Assembly (NCBI RefSeq): GCF_003337375.1
Contig: NZ_QPJD01000001.1
Span: 124,001-188,000 of the forward strand
DNA: 64,000 nucleotides
From: Paenibacillus prosopidis
GTDB lineage: Bacteria; Bacillota; Bacilli; Paenibacillales; Paenibacillaceae
Direction of reading: 5' to 3'
Shown here: positions 35,043-43,244 of the stretch, piece after piece
Layout of the letters: each line of letters starts with the position of its first letter
Position numbering within the stretch: position 1 is the stretch's first letter
Notes under the pieces: model-generated
Told to the model about the DNA's origin: nothing
The model's database searches: none
The model's input: only the letters and a program-made list of their open reading frames with translations
Made by a program: the position numbers and the translations under genes

Positions 35043-36800
35043 ATGGCTCGGAATAAAATTCCTTTGCGGCAATACGTCAATCTGCTTGATGCGTATTTGC
35101 GCCCGCAGAGGAAAAGCATCATCATGCTCACTATACTGCTGCTTTCTACCATTGGCTTGCAGCTGGTCAGCCCGCAAATCATTCGTTATTTCATCGATAC
35201 GGCGGCAGAGGAGCAGGGCGGGATGAAGGAGCTGCTTTATGCAGCGGTCTTATTCATCGGCACATCGCTTGTTCTGCAGGGTGTGACGGTAGCGGCCGCC
35301 TACATTGGCGAGAACGTCGGCTGGATCGCGACAAACAAGCTTCGCGGCGATGTGGCGGAGCACTGTCTGGGGCTGGATATGTCATTTCATAAAACACAAA
35401 CCTCCGGCTCGATTATCGAGCGGGTGGATGGGGACATCAATGCGCTGGGCAATTTTTTCTCCAGCTTTGTCATCAACTTGCTGACAAATGCTTTGCTGGT
35501 GATAGGCATTGTACTCCTGCTGTTTTGGGAAAACTGGATCATCGGGCTCGGCATGGCGGTATTCGTTGTGTTTGCGCTGTATGCCCTTCAATATGTCCGC
35601 AAGTTCGCGGTTCCCCATTGGGGGGCCATGCGCCAAATAAGTGCGGAGTTCTACGGCTTTCTGGGGGAGCATCTCGAAGGTACGGAGGATACCCGGGCGA
35701 ACGGTGCGACAGGGTATGTGATGCACCGCTTTCATTCATTGCTCCGCAGATGGCTGCCGATCCGGCGGCGCGCGTTCAGGGGCTGGATGTACATGTGGAT
35801 TACGACGCTCGTCGTATTCACGATCGGCACCGCGATCGCTTTCGCGCTCTGCTTCTTTCTATGGCGCAAAGGCGCAATGTCGGTCGGTACCGTATATATG
35901 GTGTTTTTCTATACGGAGCTGATGGTGAAGCCGATCGAAAAAATCCGCACCCAGATGGAGGATCTGCAGAAGGCCGATGCCAGTATCGTCCGTGTCCGCG
36001 AGCTGCTGTCTACCGAGCCGCAAATACGCGACGGCGTCGGGGCTGAGCTTCCGCACGGACCGCTTTCGGTCCGGTTCGAGCAGGTAACCTTCGGCTACGA
36101 GGAAGATATCACGACGCTGCAGAATGTGCATTTCAAGCTGGAGCAAGGCAAGGTGCTCGGTGTACTAGGGAGAACGGGCAGCGGCAAAACAACGCTGACC
36201 CGTCTGCTGCTGCGCTTCTATGATGTAAGAAGCGGGGGCGTCTTTCTTGGCGGCGTCGATATCCGCGATACGAAGGTGGCGCATTTGCGCCGCCGGGTCG
36301 GTCTTGTCACGCAGAACATCGAGCTGTTTCAAGGTACGGTCCGCGATAACTTGACGTTCTTCGATGAGTCGATCGGTGATTCACAAATCAATGCTGTGCT
36401 TGAAGAGCTGGGGCTCGACCGGTGGTATCGATCGCTGCCGCACGGACTCGACACCGTCTTGGAGTCAGGCGGGGGCGGGCTATCCGCAGGGGAAGCCCAG
36501 CTGCTCGCTTTCGCAAGGGTATTTCTATCGGATCCGTCCCTCGTCATCCTGGATGAAGCGTCTTCGCGCCTCGATCCGGCGACGGAGCAGAAGATGGAGG
36601 AGGCGATCCTGAAGCTGCTGGAGGGTCGGACGTGCATCATCATTGCACATCGTCTGACGACTGTTCAGCGGGCTGACGACATTCTCATTCTGGAAGACGG
36701 CCGCGTCATTGAACACGGTCCGCGCCGGTCGCTTGCAGCTAATCCGGCTTCCCGGTTCAGCCAGTTTATGGCGACCGGACTCGAGGAGGTGCTTGTATGA
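35043..36800 (+). CDS. Heterodimeric ABC exporter, subunit 1 (TMD-NBD)
   Basis: 585 residues: six helices in the first 330, then the ATPase. The start ATG follows GGGAGG. Walker [10 protein letters not shown] is near residue 376, Q-loop [10 protein letters not shown], Walker [12 protein letters not shown] with the catalytic Glu near 501, and the switch His in IIIAHRL near 534. The signature is LSAGEAQLL instead of LSGGQ. The partner, overlapping by ATGA, has the mirrored changes, so together they form one canonical and one degenerate ATP site as in BmrCD or TM287/288. Probable multidrug or peptide/lipid export. Confidence 0.9.
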   Translation: MARNKIPLRQYVNLLDAYLRPQRKSIIMLTILLLSTIGLQLVSPQIIRYFIDTAAEEQGGMKELLYAAVLFIGTSLVLQGVTVAAAYIGENVGWIATNKLRGDVAEHCLGLDMSFHKTQTSGSIIERVDGDINALGNFFSSFVINLLTNALLVIGIVLLLFWENWIIGLGMAVFVVFALYALQYVRKFAVPHWGAMRQISAEFYGFLGEHLEGTEDTRANGATGYVMHRFHSLLRRWLPIRRRAFRGWMYMWITTLVVFTIGTAIAFALCFFLWRKGAMSVGTVYMVFFYTELMVKPIEKIRTQMEDLQKADASIVRVRELLSTEPQIRDGVGAELPHGPLSVRFEQVTFGYEEDITTLQNVHFKLEQGKVLGVLGRTGSGKTTLTRLLLRFYDVRSGGVFLGGVDIRDTKVAHLRRRVGLVTQNIELFQGTVRDNLTFFDESIGDSQINAVLEELGLDRWYRSLPHGLDTVLESGGGGLSAGEAQLLAFARVFLSDPSLVILDEASSRLDPATEQKMEEAILKLLEGRTCIIIAHRLTTVQRADDILILEDGRVIEHGPRRSLAANPASRFSQFMATGLEEVLV

Positions 36801-38554
36801 GTACCTTTCAATTCCTGTGGCGCTTGATTAAGTATCGGCCGCTGCTCTACATAGTGAACGCGCTGGCCTGGTCATTAATCTACTTGGCGCCGATCCTTCC
36901 GGGCATCGTGACTAAATGGTTCTTTGATCTATTATCCGGGGATTCGCCTTACGAGCTGGGTATATGGGCGATTGTCGCTCTGCTGATCGGATCGGCCGCT
37001 GTCCGCGTCGGGATGATTATATGCGGATTCATCACCGATGTAAACTTCCGTGTGCGCGTTAGCGGACTGCTGCGCCGCAATGTGCTGCACCATGTGCTGC
37101 GTGAGCCGGGAGCGAGGGCCATCCCGGTTTCGCCGGGGGAGGCGATCAGCAACTTCCGCGACGATGTGGAGCAGGTCGAAGAGGCAGTCAGCTGGTCGGT
37201 CGACACCTTCGGGATGACCACCTTTGCTGTCGTTTCGTTTGCGATTCTGATTAATATAGATGCTCAGATGACGCTTCTTGTGTTTTTGCCGCTTGTTATT
37301 GTAGTCACGGTGGCTCAGCTCTCGACCGCGATGCTGACGAAGTATCGGGCCGCAAGCCGGGAGGCGACGAGCCAGGTGACCGGAGCCATTAGCGAAATGT
37401 TCAGCTCTGTCCAGGCGATTCAAGTCGCAGGCGCGGAAAAGCGTGTAATCGACCGTTTCCGCCGGTTGAACGATTCGCGCAGGGGCGCCATGCTCAAGGA
37501 TAAGCTGCTTACGCAAACGCTGGATTCCGTCTTCTCCAATGCAGTGAATATCGGAATAGGCCTTATTCTGCTGCTTGCCGCGCAGGCAATGCGGAGCGGA
37601 GATTTTACAGTCGGGGACTTCGCTCTATTCGTGTACTATTTAACGTTCGTCACGCAGTTCATCCAAAATTTCGGCAAGTTTATGACTTACTTTAAACAAA
37701 GCGAAGTATCGAAGGACCGGCTGATCTCTTTGCTTCAAGGAGCGCCGGGGGATCTTCTGACCGAATCGCATCCGCTGTATTTGCGCGGTGAGCTTCCGGA
37801 ACCGAAGGAGCCGGTGCGGTCGGATCGGGACCGGCTGCAGCTGCTCGAGGCAGAAGGGCTTTCTTACCGTTATCCGGAAACCGGACGCGGCATCGAGAAC
37901 ATCCGGCTTCATCTTCCGGAGGGAGGCTTCACCGTTATAACCGGACGGATCGGCTCCGGCAAAACAACACTGCTCCGCACGCTGCTCGGCCTGCTGCCGA
38001 AGGATGCCGGGACGATCCGTTGGAACGGCGAGGAGGTCACGAATCCCGGCGACTTCTTCGTACCGCCGCACAGCGCGTATACGCCGCAGGTACCGAGACT
38101 CTATAGCGACAAGCTGAGCCGCAACATTTTGCTTGGCATCCCCGAGGATGAGGGGCGGGTGCAAGCTGCGGTGCGGGCTGCGGTGATGGAAAGGGATGTT
38201 GAAATGCTTCAGAATGGCCTCGATACCGTCATAGGTCCGCGCGGCGTGAAGCTGTCCGGCGGCCAGGCGCAGCGGACGGCAGCGGCCCGCATGTTCGTTC
38301 GCGATGCCGAGCTGCTCGTGTTCGACGACCTGTCGAGTGCGCTCGATGTCGAGACGGAGAAGCAGCTGTGGGAGCGCACGTTCTCCGGACAGTCTGCGAC
38401 ATGCCTTGTCGTCTCGCACCGGAAGGCGGTGCTGACGCACGCGGATCATATCATCCTCCTGAAGGATGGGATAATCGAAGCGGAAGGCACGCTCGAGGCG
38501 CTGCTCAAGACGAGCGAAGAGATGCGCCGTCTGTGGCATGGCGAAATGGAGTAA
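36797..38554 (+). CDS. Heterodimeric ABC exporter, subunit 2 (TMD-NBD)
   Basis: 585 residues, overlapping the first subunit's stop by four bases with a GGAGG SD inside it. Six helices, then NBD: Walker [10 protein letters not shown] near 383, canonical signature [14 protein letters not shown] near 485, Walker [13 protein letters not shown] in which Asp replaces the catalytic Glu, and SHRK with the switch His. Its own ATP site, completed by the LSAGE signature of subunit 1, should hydrolyse ATP poorly; the other site is intact. This is the usual build of heterodimeric exporters. Substrate unknown. Confidence 0.9.
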   Translation: MSTFQFLWRLIKYRPLLYIVNALAWSLIYLAPILPGIVTKWFFDLLSGDSPYELGIWAIVALLIGSAAVRVGMIICGFITDVNFRVRVSGLLRRNVLHHVLREPGARAIPVSPGEAISNFRDDVEQVEEAVSWSVDTFGMTTFAVVSFAILINIDAQMTLLVFLPLVIVVTVAQLSTAMLTKYRAASREATSQVTGAISEMFSSVQAIQVAGAEKRVIDRFRRLNDSRRGAMLKDKLLTQTLDSVFSNAVNIGIGLILLLAAQAMRSGDFTVGDFALFVYYLTFVTQFIQNFGKFMTYFKQSEVSKDRLISLLQGAPGDLLTESHPLYLRGELPEPKEPVRSDRDRLQLLEAEGLSYRYPETGRGIENIRLHLPEGGFTVITGRIGSGKTTLLRTLLGLLPKDAGTIRWNGEEVTNPGDFFVPPHSAYTPQVPRLYSDKLSRNILLGIPEDEGRVQAAVRAAVMERDVEMLQNGLDTVIGPRGVKLSGGQAQRTAAARMFVRDAELLVFDDLSSALDVETEKQLWERTFSGQSATCLVVSHRKAVLTHADHIILLKDGIIEAEGTLEALLKTSEEMRRLWHGEME

Positions 38555-38902
38555 CTAGTGGTGGTGCAGAATTCTTATTCCTGTACCACCCGACCTCTAA
38601 GATTAACCCGCATCGGCAATAATGGTGCAGCTCACTTATGGGACAGTCCCGTATTTTATTTGGTTTGTTGACAAGTTTAAAAATACTTGCAATCCTTAAG
38701 CTTAGCTTTTTGAGGAGGCGGAAAATGGATCGGTCGACCGATTCGAGCTTACCCGGTTGGGAGCGATAAAGATATAATGATCTGCTCTAGCCCAGGCAGT
38801 TCTCTGGTTACATGAACTGAGTTCATCGGTCATCCTGAGTGGCAAAGCCCCGTTCTTTTCGGGGCTTATTGCTTTTTGGTCCTCCTATTTAACCTTTTCA
38901 TA
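38555..38902 (+). other. Intergenic transcript unit with tiny frame and terminator
   Basis: A TTGACA-like box (38668) has no good -10. A strong GAGGAGGCGG stands before an ATG (38725) that opens a 13-codon frame, MDRSTDSSLPGWER. A hairpin AAGCCCCG / CGGGGCTT (38845-38867) with ATTGCTTTTT ends the unit. Near 38561-38592 GTGGTGCAG / CTGTACCAC can pair. It may be a small RNA or micropeptide gene; no family was recognised. Confidence 0.35.
38845..38877 (+). terminator. Terminator after the tiny-frame unit
   Basis: AAGCCCCG / CGGGGCTT stem, T-rich tail. It also faces the end of the minus-strand kinase gene. Confidence 0.7.
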
Positions 38903-39463
38903 TTATTTGTGATTCAAATACCCATCTAAAATCGTTTTAATTTGCGCAACCGTGCGTTCAAGCGAAATGTTCTCAATGACGTGCTCGCAAGCTTTGCGAT
39001 AGGTCACTTCATCGGTATAGTGACTCAAATAGCTGTCCATGATTTCGAAGCGGGTTCCTTTGCTTTCCAGCCGTTCAGAGACGGTTTGCTTATCGACGTA
39101 TAGGAAAATGCGTATGGAGCGGTCGCCGTATAGACGGCGGATGATGTCCGAGCCTTCGCGGTTTAATATAAGGTAGATGCTATTCCCGGCATTAAGGGCG
39201 AGATCGAGATAATGTTTGCCGATGCCGTAGCGGTAACGGTCGATTTTGACCGTTTCGGTGAAGAAGCCATTTTGATCAAGCTGGTCGAACCGTTCGGCGC
39301 TGACATAACGATAATCCTCGTCGGGGCGTTCCTTGTCGCGCGGCGGACGATCGGTGCAGGAGGGAATATGGATGATGCCGCTGTCCCGTAAAGCTCTATG
39401 TGCAGCTGTTTTGCGGCCGGAGCCGCTGGTGCCGGTAAAAATAAACAGATAGGGGTTATTCAT
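38903..39463 (-). CDS. Guanylate kinase-like protein
   Basis: 186 residues. The P-loop GTSGSGRKTAAHRAL differs from the canonical SGPSGVGKSTL, with RKT for GKT/S. The GMP-binding part is recognisable: CTDRPPRDKERPDEDYRYVSAERFDQL (compare SVTTRPPRPGEVDGVDYFFVS), then FFTETVKIDRYRYGI. The lid and C-terminal helix follow. The Arg in place of the usual Gly in GxGK(S/T) is odd, and there is likely a separate housekeeping gmk, so this paralogue may phosphorylate another nucleotide or none. It is divergent from the ABC-F gene. Confidence 0.75.
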   Translation of the reverse strand: MNNPYLFIFTGTSGSGRKTAAHRALRDSGIIHIPSCTDRPPRDKERPDEDYRYVSAERFDQLDQNGFFTETVKIDRYRYGIGKHYLDLALNAGNSIYLILNREGSDIIRRLYGDRSIRIFLYVDKQTVSERLESKGTRFEIMDSYLSHYTDEVTYRKACEHVIENISLERTVAQIKTILDGYLNHK

Positions 39464-39644
39464 ACGAAATCACTCCTTTCTTATACCTCTTATATCGGTT
39501 TTCAAGCACTTAATGATGATCATAATCGCTAAATGGCATAATCACTCTGTTGCGTTTGCTCTGAAGTGAAGATGAGGCCTGTTTGTGGTATGATACGAGT
39601 GGTTGCGACTGTAACCATATTATCCGAAAAAGTAGGTTTGTCCG

Positions 39645-41576
39645 ATGCACTTATTATCTGTTGAACATATAACGAAAAGCTATGGCGAGAAGCTATTATT
39701 CGAAAATGTCACCTTTGGCGTTGAGGATGGCGACAAAATTGGCATCATAGGCGTGAACGGGACGGGAAAATCGACCTTCCTCAAGGTAATTGCCGGATTA
39801 GAACAACCGGATTCCGGTACGGTTTCCATCGGTAACCGGGTATCGGTGCGCATGCTGGCACAGGACCCGGCGTTTGCGCCGGACGAGACGACGCTTGAGC
39901 ATGTGCTTGGCGGCGATTCGCCGCAGCTTCGGGCCGTGCAGGCTTATGCCGCGGCGCTTGAGGCTATTGAGCTGAAGCCGAATGACGAAGCGCTGCAGGA
40001 GCAGCTGATTAAAGCGAACCAGCGAATGGATGAGCTGGATGCGTGGCAGCTCGAGAGTGACGCTAAGATGGCGCTTTCGAAGCTTGGCATTAATGATTAC
40101 GAAGCGAAGGTAGAGACACTCTCAGGCGGTCAACGCAAGCGGGTTGCTATGGCAGCGGCGCTGCTGCTTCCATCCGATATCCTCATTCTCGATGAGCCCA
40201 CAAACCATATTGATAACGATTCGGTTGCGTGGCTGGAAGGCATGCTGCAGAAGCGCAGAGGAGCATTGCTCATGATTACGCATGACCGTTACTTCCTCGA
40301 TCGTGTCAGTAACCGAGTCATTGAGCTCGATAAAGGGCAGGCTTATTTCTATCAAGCCAATTACAGCCGGTTTCTCGAGCTGAAGCTGGATCGGGAAGAG
40401 CGGGAGGCGGCATCGGAGTCGAAGCGCCAAAATCTGCTGCGCAATGAATTAGCGTGGATTCGCCGGGGGGCGAAGGCAAGAACGACGAAGCAGAAGGCGC
40501 GGATCGACCGGTTTGAAGCGTTGAAGGCGGATGCGCCGAAGCAAGCGGGCGGTAAGATGGATGTATCTGTAGCTTCTACCAGACTCGGCAGAAAGATCGT
40601 TGAGATAGAAAACGTAACGAAGAGGTTTGGCTCGCGGACGCTCATCCGCGATTTTAGTTATATTGCGGTCCCTGAGGATCGTGTCGGCATCGTCGGACGC
40701 AACGGAAGCGGGAAGTCGACACTGTTGAAGCTTATTACCGGACAACTGACGCCGGACGAAGGGACCGTCGAGCTTGGCGCTACGGTTAAGCTGGGATGGT
40801 TCTCGCAGGAGCATGAGGAGATGGATCAATCGCTTCGCGTTATTGAATATATACGCGAAGGCGCGGAGCAGGTTAAGACAGCAGACGGCACGACGATAAC
40901 CGCAGGTCAAATGCTGGAGCGTTTTTTATTTTCGCCGACGATGCAGTGGACCCCGATTTCGAAGCTTTCCGGCGGTGAGAAGCGTCGTCTGCAGCTGCTG
41001 CGCGTTCTCATGAATGCGCCTAACGTTCTGCTGCTCGATGAGCCGACGAATGATCTGGATATATCAACGTTAACGGTGCTCGAGGATTATTTGGACGATT
41101 TTCCGGGCGTGGTGTTCGTCGTCTCCCATGACCGCTACTTCTTGGATCGCACGGTTGATAAAATAGTGGCGTTTGAGGGTGAAGGCGTCATAACTCACCA
41201 CACGGGTAATTATTCGGACTATCAAGCCTTTGTGGAGAAGCAGAGTGCAGCTGCTCCGGCGGCTTCTGCAGTAACGAAATCAACATCTGCGCCTGCAGTC
41301 GACAAGGCTGCGGCAACGAAGCCTTCCGGGAAAGAGCGGGCCCTCAAAATGTCCTATAAGGAACAAAAGGATTATGAGCAAATTGACGGATGGATAGCTG
41401 ATGCGGAAGCGGAGCTTAGCGCAATTGCCGTAAGCATGGAGAAAGCAAGCAGCGATTCCGCACGGCTGCAGGAGCTGGCGGCAGAGCAGCAGCAGCTTGA
41501 AGCTAAGCTGGAGCAGCTTATGGACCGCTGGACGGAATTGAATGAATTGGCGGAGCAAATAGCTGCTCAGAAATAA
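39645..41576 (+). CDS. ABC-F ATPase (YfmR/Uup type)
   Basis: 643 residues, no membrane helices, two ABC cassettes. Cassette 1: GVNGTGKST near residue 36, LSGGQRKRVAMAAALL, LILDEPTNHID. Cassette 2: GRNGSGKST near 350, LSGGEKRRLQLLRVL, LLLDEPTNDLD. The inter-domain arm (RNELAWIRRGAKARTTKQKARI) is the P-site tRNA interaction motif of ABC-F factors. The C-terminus from about 560 is a coiled coil with many E/Q/L, as in Uup and YfmR. Proteins of this type resolve stalled ribosomes (YfmR with EF-P) or bind branched DNA (Uup). Resistance members usually differ in arm length; this looks like a housekeeping member. Confidence 0.88.
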   Translation: MHLLSVEHITKSYGEKLLFENVTFGVEDGDKIGIIGVNGTGKSTFLKVIAGLEQPDSGTVSIGNRVSVRMLAQDPAFAPDETTLEHVLGGDSPQLRAVQAYAAALEAIELKPNDEALQEQLIKANQRMDELDAWQLESDAKMALSKLGINDYEAKVETLSGGQRKRVAMAAALLLPSDILILDEPTNHIDNDSVAWLEGMLQKRRGALLMITHDRYFLDRVSNRVIELDKGQAYFYQANYSRFLELKLDREEREAASESKRQNLLRNELAWIRRGAKARTTKQKARIDRFEALKADAPKQAGGKMDVSVASTRLGRKIVEIENVTKRFGSRTLIRDFSYIAVPEDRVGIVGRNGSGKSTLLKLITGQLTPDEGTVELGATVKLGWFSQEHEEMDQSLRVIEYIREGAEQVKTADGTTITAGQMLERFLFSPTMQWTPISKLSGGEKRRLQLLRVLMNAPNVLLLDEPTNDLDISTLTVLEDYLDDFPGVVFVVSHDRYFLDRTVDKIVAFEGEGVITHHTGNYSDYQAFVEKQSAAAPAASAVTKSTSAPAVDKAAATKPSGKERALKMSYKEQKDYEQIDGWIADAEAELSAIAVSMEKASSDSARLQELAAEQQQLEAKLEQLMDRWTELNELAEQIAAQK

Positions 41577-41633
41577 CGGTTATACGATGCTTGCGGAGTA
41601 GGCTTGCTTATTTTAAGGGAGGCTGGTTTATCG

Positions 41634-42266
41634 ATGAGCGCTAATGAGATTCGCAATATTTATTGTATAGGCCGTAATTATAGACTTCACGCATTAGAGC
41701 TCGGCAACGAAGTGCCTGAGGAGCCGCTAGTTTTCACGAAGCCGACCCACGCTGTTGTACCTATGGCCGGAAACATCGTCGGGCTTCCGGGAAATATGGG
41801 CGAGGTGCATTTTGAATTGGAGATCGTACTCCGAATCGGACGTGCTTATGAGCGGGACATCGATACCGAGCTTTGCATTGACGCGATGGCGCTCGGGCTT
41901 GATTTGACGCTGCGCGACGTGCAATCGAAGCTGAAGGCGAAGGGACAGCCTTGGCTTGCGGCAAAAGGGTTCAAAGGCTCGGCTCCGCTTGGCGAATGGT
42001 TCGCTTATCCTGGGGCAGCTGCGCTTGCTGGCAGTGAATTTGTGTTAATGCACAATGGGGAAGAGGCTCAACGGGGTAACCCGGCCGATATGCTATTTAA
42101 CGTCTCTGAGCTTATTATGTATGTTGGCGAGCACTACGGTCTTGGAGTTGGGGACATCATCTACACGGGAACGCCGGCAGGCGTAGCTGCTTTGCATGAC
42201 GGCGATCAGCTCCAAGCGGTTTGGGCTGGCACGACTGTCGGAAGTTGTTCGGTTAAGCTTGTATAG
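41634..42266 (+). CDS. Fumarylacetoacetate hydrolase (FAH) family protein
   Basis: The start ATG 41634 follows AAGGGAGG; 210 residues. It holds the FAH core: IYCIGRNYRLHALELGNEVPEEPLVFTKP, HFELEIVLRIG with the metal-binding Glu residues (ExE), LDLTLRDVQ, KGFKGSAPLG and the closing GDIIYTGTPAGV. Relatives hydrolyse acylpyruvates, decarboxylate oxaloacetate or act as 2-hydroxyhepta-2,4-diene-dioate isomerase. At this length oxaloacetate decarboxylase/acylpyruvase is the most likely role. It lies 57 bases behind the ABC-F gene and may share its transcript; a terminator follows. Confidence 0.85.
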   Translation: MSANEIRNIYCIGRNYRLHALELGNEVPEEPLVFTKPTHAVVPMAGNIVGLPGNMGEVHFELEIVLRIGRAYERDIDTELCIDAMALGLDLTLRDVQSKLKAKGQPWLAAKGFKGSAPLGEWFAYPGAAALAGSEFVLMHNGEEAQRGNPADMLFNVSELIMYVGEHYGLGVGDIIYTGTPAGVAALHDGDQLQAVWAGTTVGSCSVKLV

Positions 42267-42272
42267 AGTAAA

Positions 42273-42327
42273 AACCCGTCATGCGCTGAGCATTTGTTGC
42301 TCTATCGCCTGACGGGTTATTTTTTTG
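42273..42327 (+). terminator. Terminator after FAH gene
   Basis: AACCCGTCA / TGACGGGTT stem, then ATTTTTTT. Confidence 0.85.
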
Positions 42328-42386
42328 CAAAACGGAAGTTAATATTTATTTATCGGGTGAAATTTTCGTATAGCTAAATAGTCTTG

Positions 42387-42824
42387 TTATCGTCCGTTAA
42401 AAGCGCTCAGCATCCACACATGCTTCTCAAGCGTCGTATGAATGGCGAGCAGCATATCGGCTGTCGTCTCGTCGCCGGCTGCTTGCGCAGCTTGCATGCC
42501 TTCCTTAAGCTCGCCGATGACGGTAGTGAAATCGCCGATTAGTTGATCGACCATTTGAACCGCGTCTTCTTCGCCGGATGCTTCCTTGATGCTTGAAGCC
42601 GATAAGTAATCGCTCATTTTCGCCATTGGCTGACCTTTCAGCGCCAGTAGACGTTCTGCGATCTCATCCACATGAAGGGCCGCTTCCTCATAAAATTCTT
42701 GAAATTTCGCATGCAGCGTAAAGAATTGAGAGCCCTTCACATACCAGTGGTAATTGTGCAGCTTAATGTAAAGCACGCTCCAGTTTGCGATTTGCCGATT
42801 TAAATGCTCTTGAATAGTAGTCAT
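42387..42824 (-). CDS. dps: Dps-family miniferritin
   Basis: Start at the second ATG (42824, MTTIQEHL), nine bases after AAAGG; the first ATG touches the SD. 145 residues, four-helix bundle. The intersubunit ferroxidase ligands are seen: H in [14 protein letters not shown] and D/E in [17 protein letters not shown]. Dps dodecamers store iron by oxidising Fe(II) with peroxide and protect DNA. A perfect PerR box about 100 bases upstream links it to peroxide stress, as in B. subtilis mrgA. Confidence 0.93.
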   Translation of the reverse strand: MTTIQEHLNRQIANWSVLYIKLHNYHWYVKGSQFFTLHAKFQEFYEEAALHVDEIAERLLALKGQPMAKMSDYLSASSIKEASGEEDAVQMVDQLIGDFTTVIGELKEGMQAAQAAGDETTADMLLAIHTTLEKHVWMLSAFNGR

Positions 42825-42927
42825 ATTTATCATCCTTTCTGAAGATAGTCTGCGCTACAAATAGTTTGCGGATACGAGAGAGATAAGAATTTCTGCATCT
42901 GTAATTTAAATTAGACTAATTACTTAT

Positions 42928-42942
42928 TTATAATTATTATAA
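42928..42942 (-). promoter_or_regulatory. PerR box upstream of dps
   Basis: TTATAATTATTATAA matches the 7-1-7 PerR consensus TTATAATNATTATAA exactly. On the minus strand it overlaps a promoter (TTGACA 16 bases before TAATAA), so bound PerR would repress dps until peroxide oxidises it. Confidence 0.85.
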
Positions 42943-43003
42943 AATACAGAGCTTTTGTCAAGTCGTTATGAGCGGCAAAATGTCACAGTGGAGACAAGGA
43001 AAG

Positions 43004-43031
43004 ACAAGCCCCTGCAGGGGGCTTGTTTTTT
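43004..43031 (+). terminator. Hairpin terminator between dps and GH43 genes
   Basis: ACAAGCCCC / GGGGCTTGT around TGCA with a T-run on plus. No gene on the plus strand ends nearby, so it may insulate the arabinanase promoter or end an antisense transcript. Confidence 0.65.
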
Positions 43032-43087
43032 GTGTGGTTATGAATAAATCAATTAATTATTAAGATTATTAATACTACAAAAGAATA

Positions 43088-43116
43088 TTGACTGCAAGCG
43101 CTTCCAGTACTATAAT
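43088..43116 (+). promoter_or_regulatory. Arabinanase promoter with LacI/CcpA operator in the spacer
   Basis: TTGACT (43088-43093), 17 bases, TATAAT (43111-43116). TGCAAGCGCTTCCA (43093-43106) sits in the spacer and matches the cre consensus except at position 3. Confidence 0.7.
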
Positions 43117-43189
43117 CATTAATAAATTAACCATAACATTAATTAATTTATGGGGATTCCTGTTTGGTACCGGGAGGTGGAAGTTTTTT

Positions 43190-43203
43190 TGCAAGCGCTT
43201 TAT
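43190..43203 (+). promoter_or_regulatory. Second operator copy before arabinanase
   Basis: TGCAAGCGCTTTAT repeats the core GCAAGCGCTT of the operator at 43093, 97 bases downstream and 41 before the start codon. Two copies could allow looping. Confidence 0.55.
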
Positions 43204-43244
43204 ATGAAACTGTAACACATTCATTTAGGGAGGAATTTATAATC

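Noticed and set aside
37640..38539. 299-codon minus-strand frame over ABC subunit 2
   Set aside because: It mirrors the exporter gene and has no family motif or ribosome-binding site.
39540..39644. Antibiotic-responsive attenuator before the ABC-F gene
   Set aside because: The leader is about 60 bases after a TATGAT box, with only a weak GGTT/AACC hairpin and no leader peptide or terminator.
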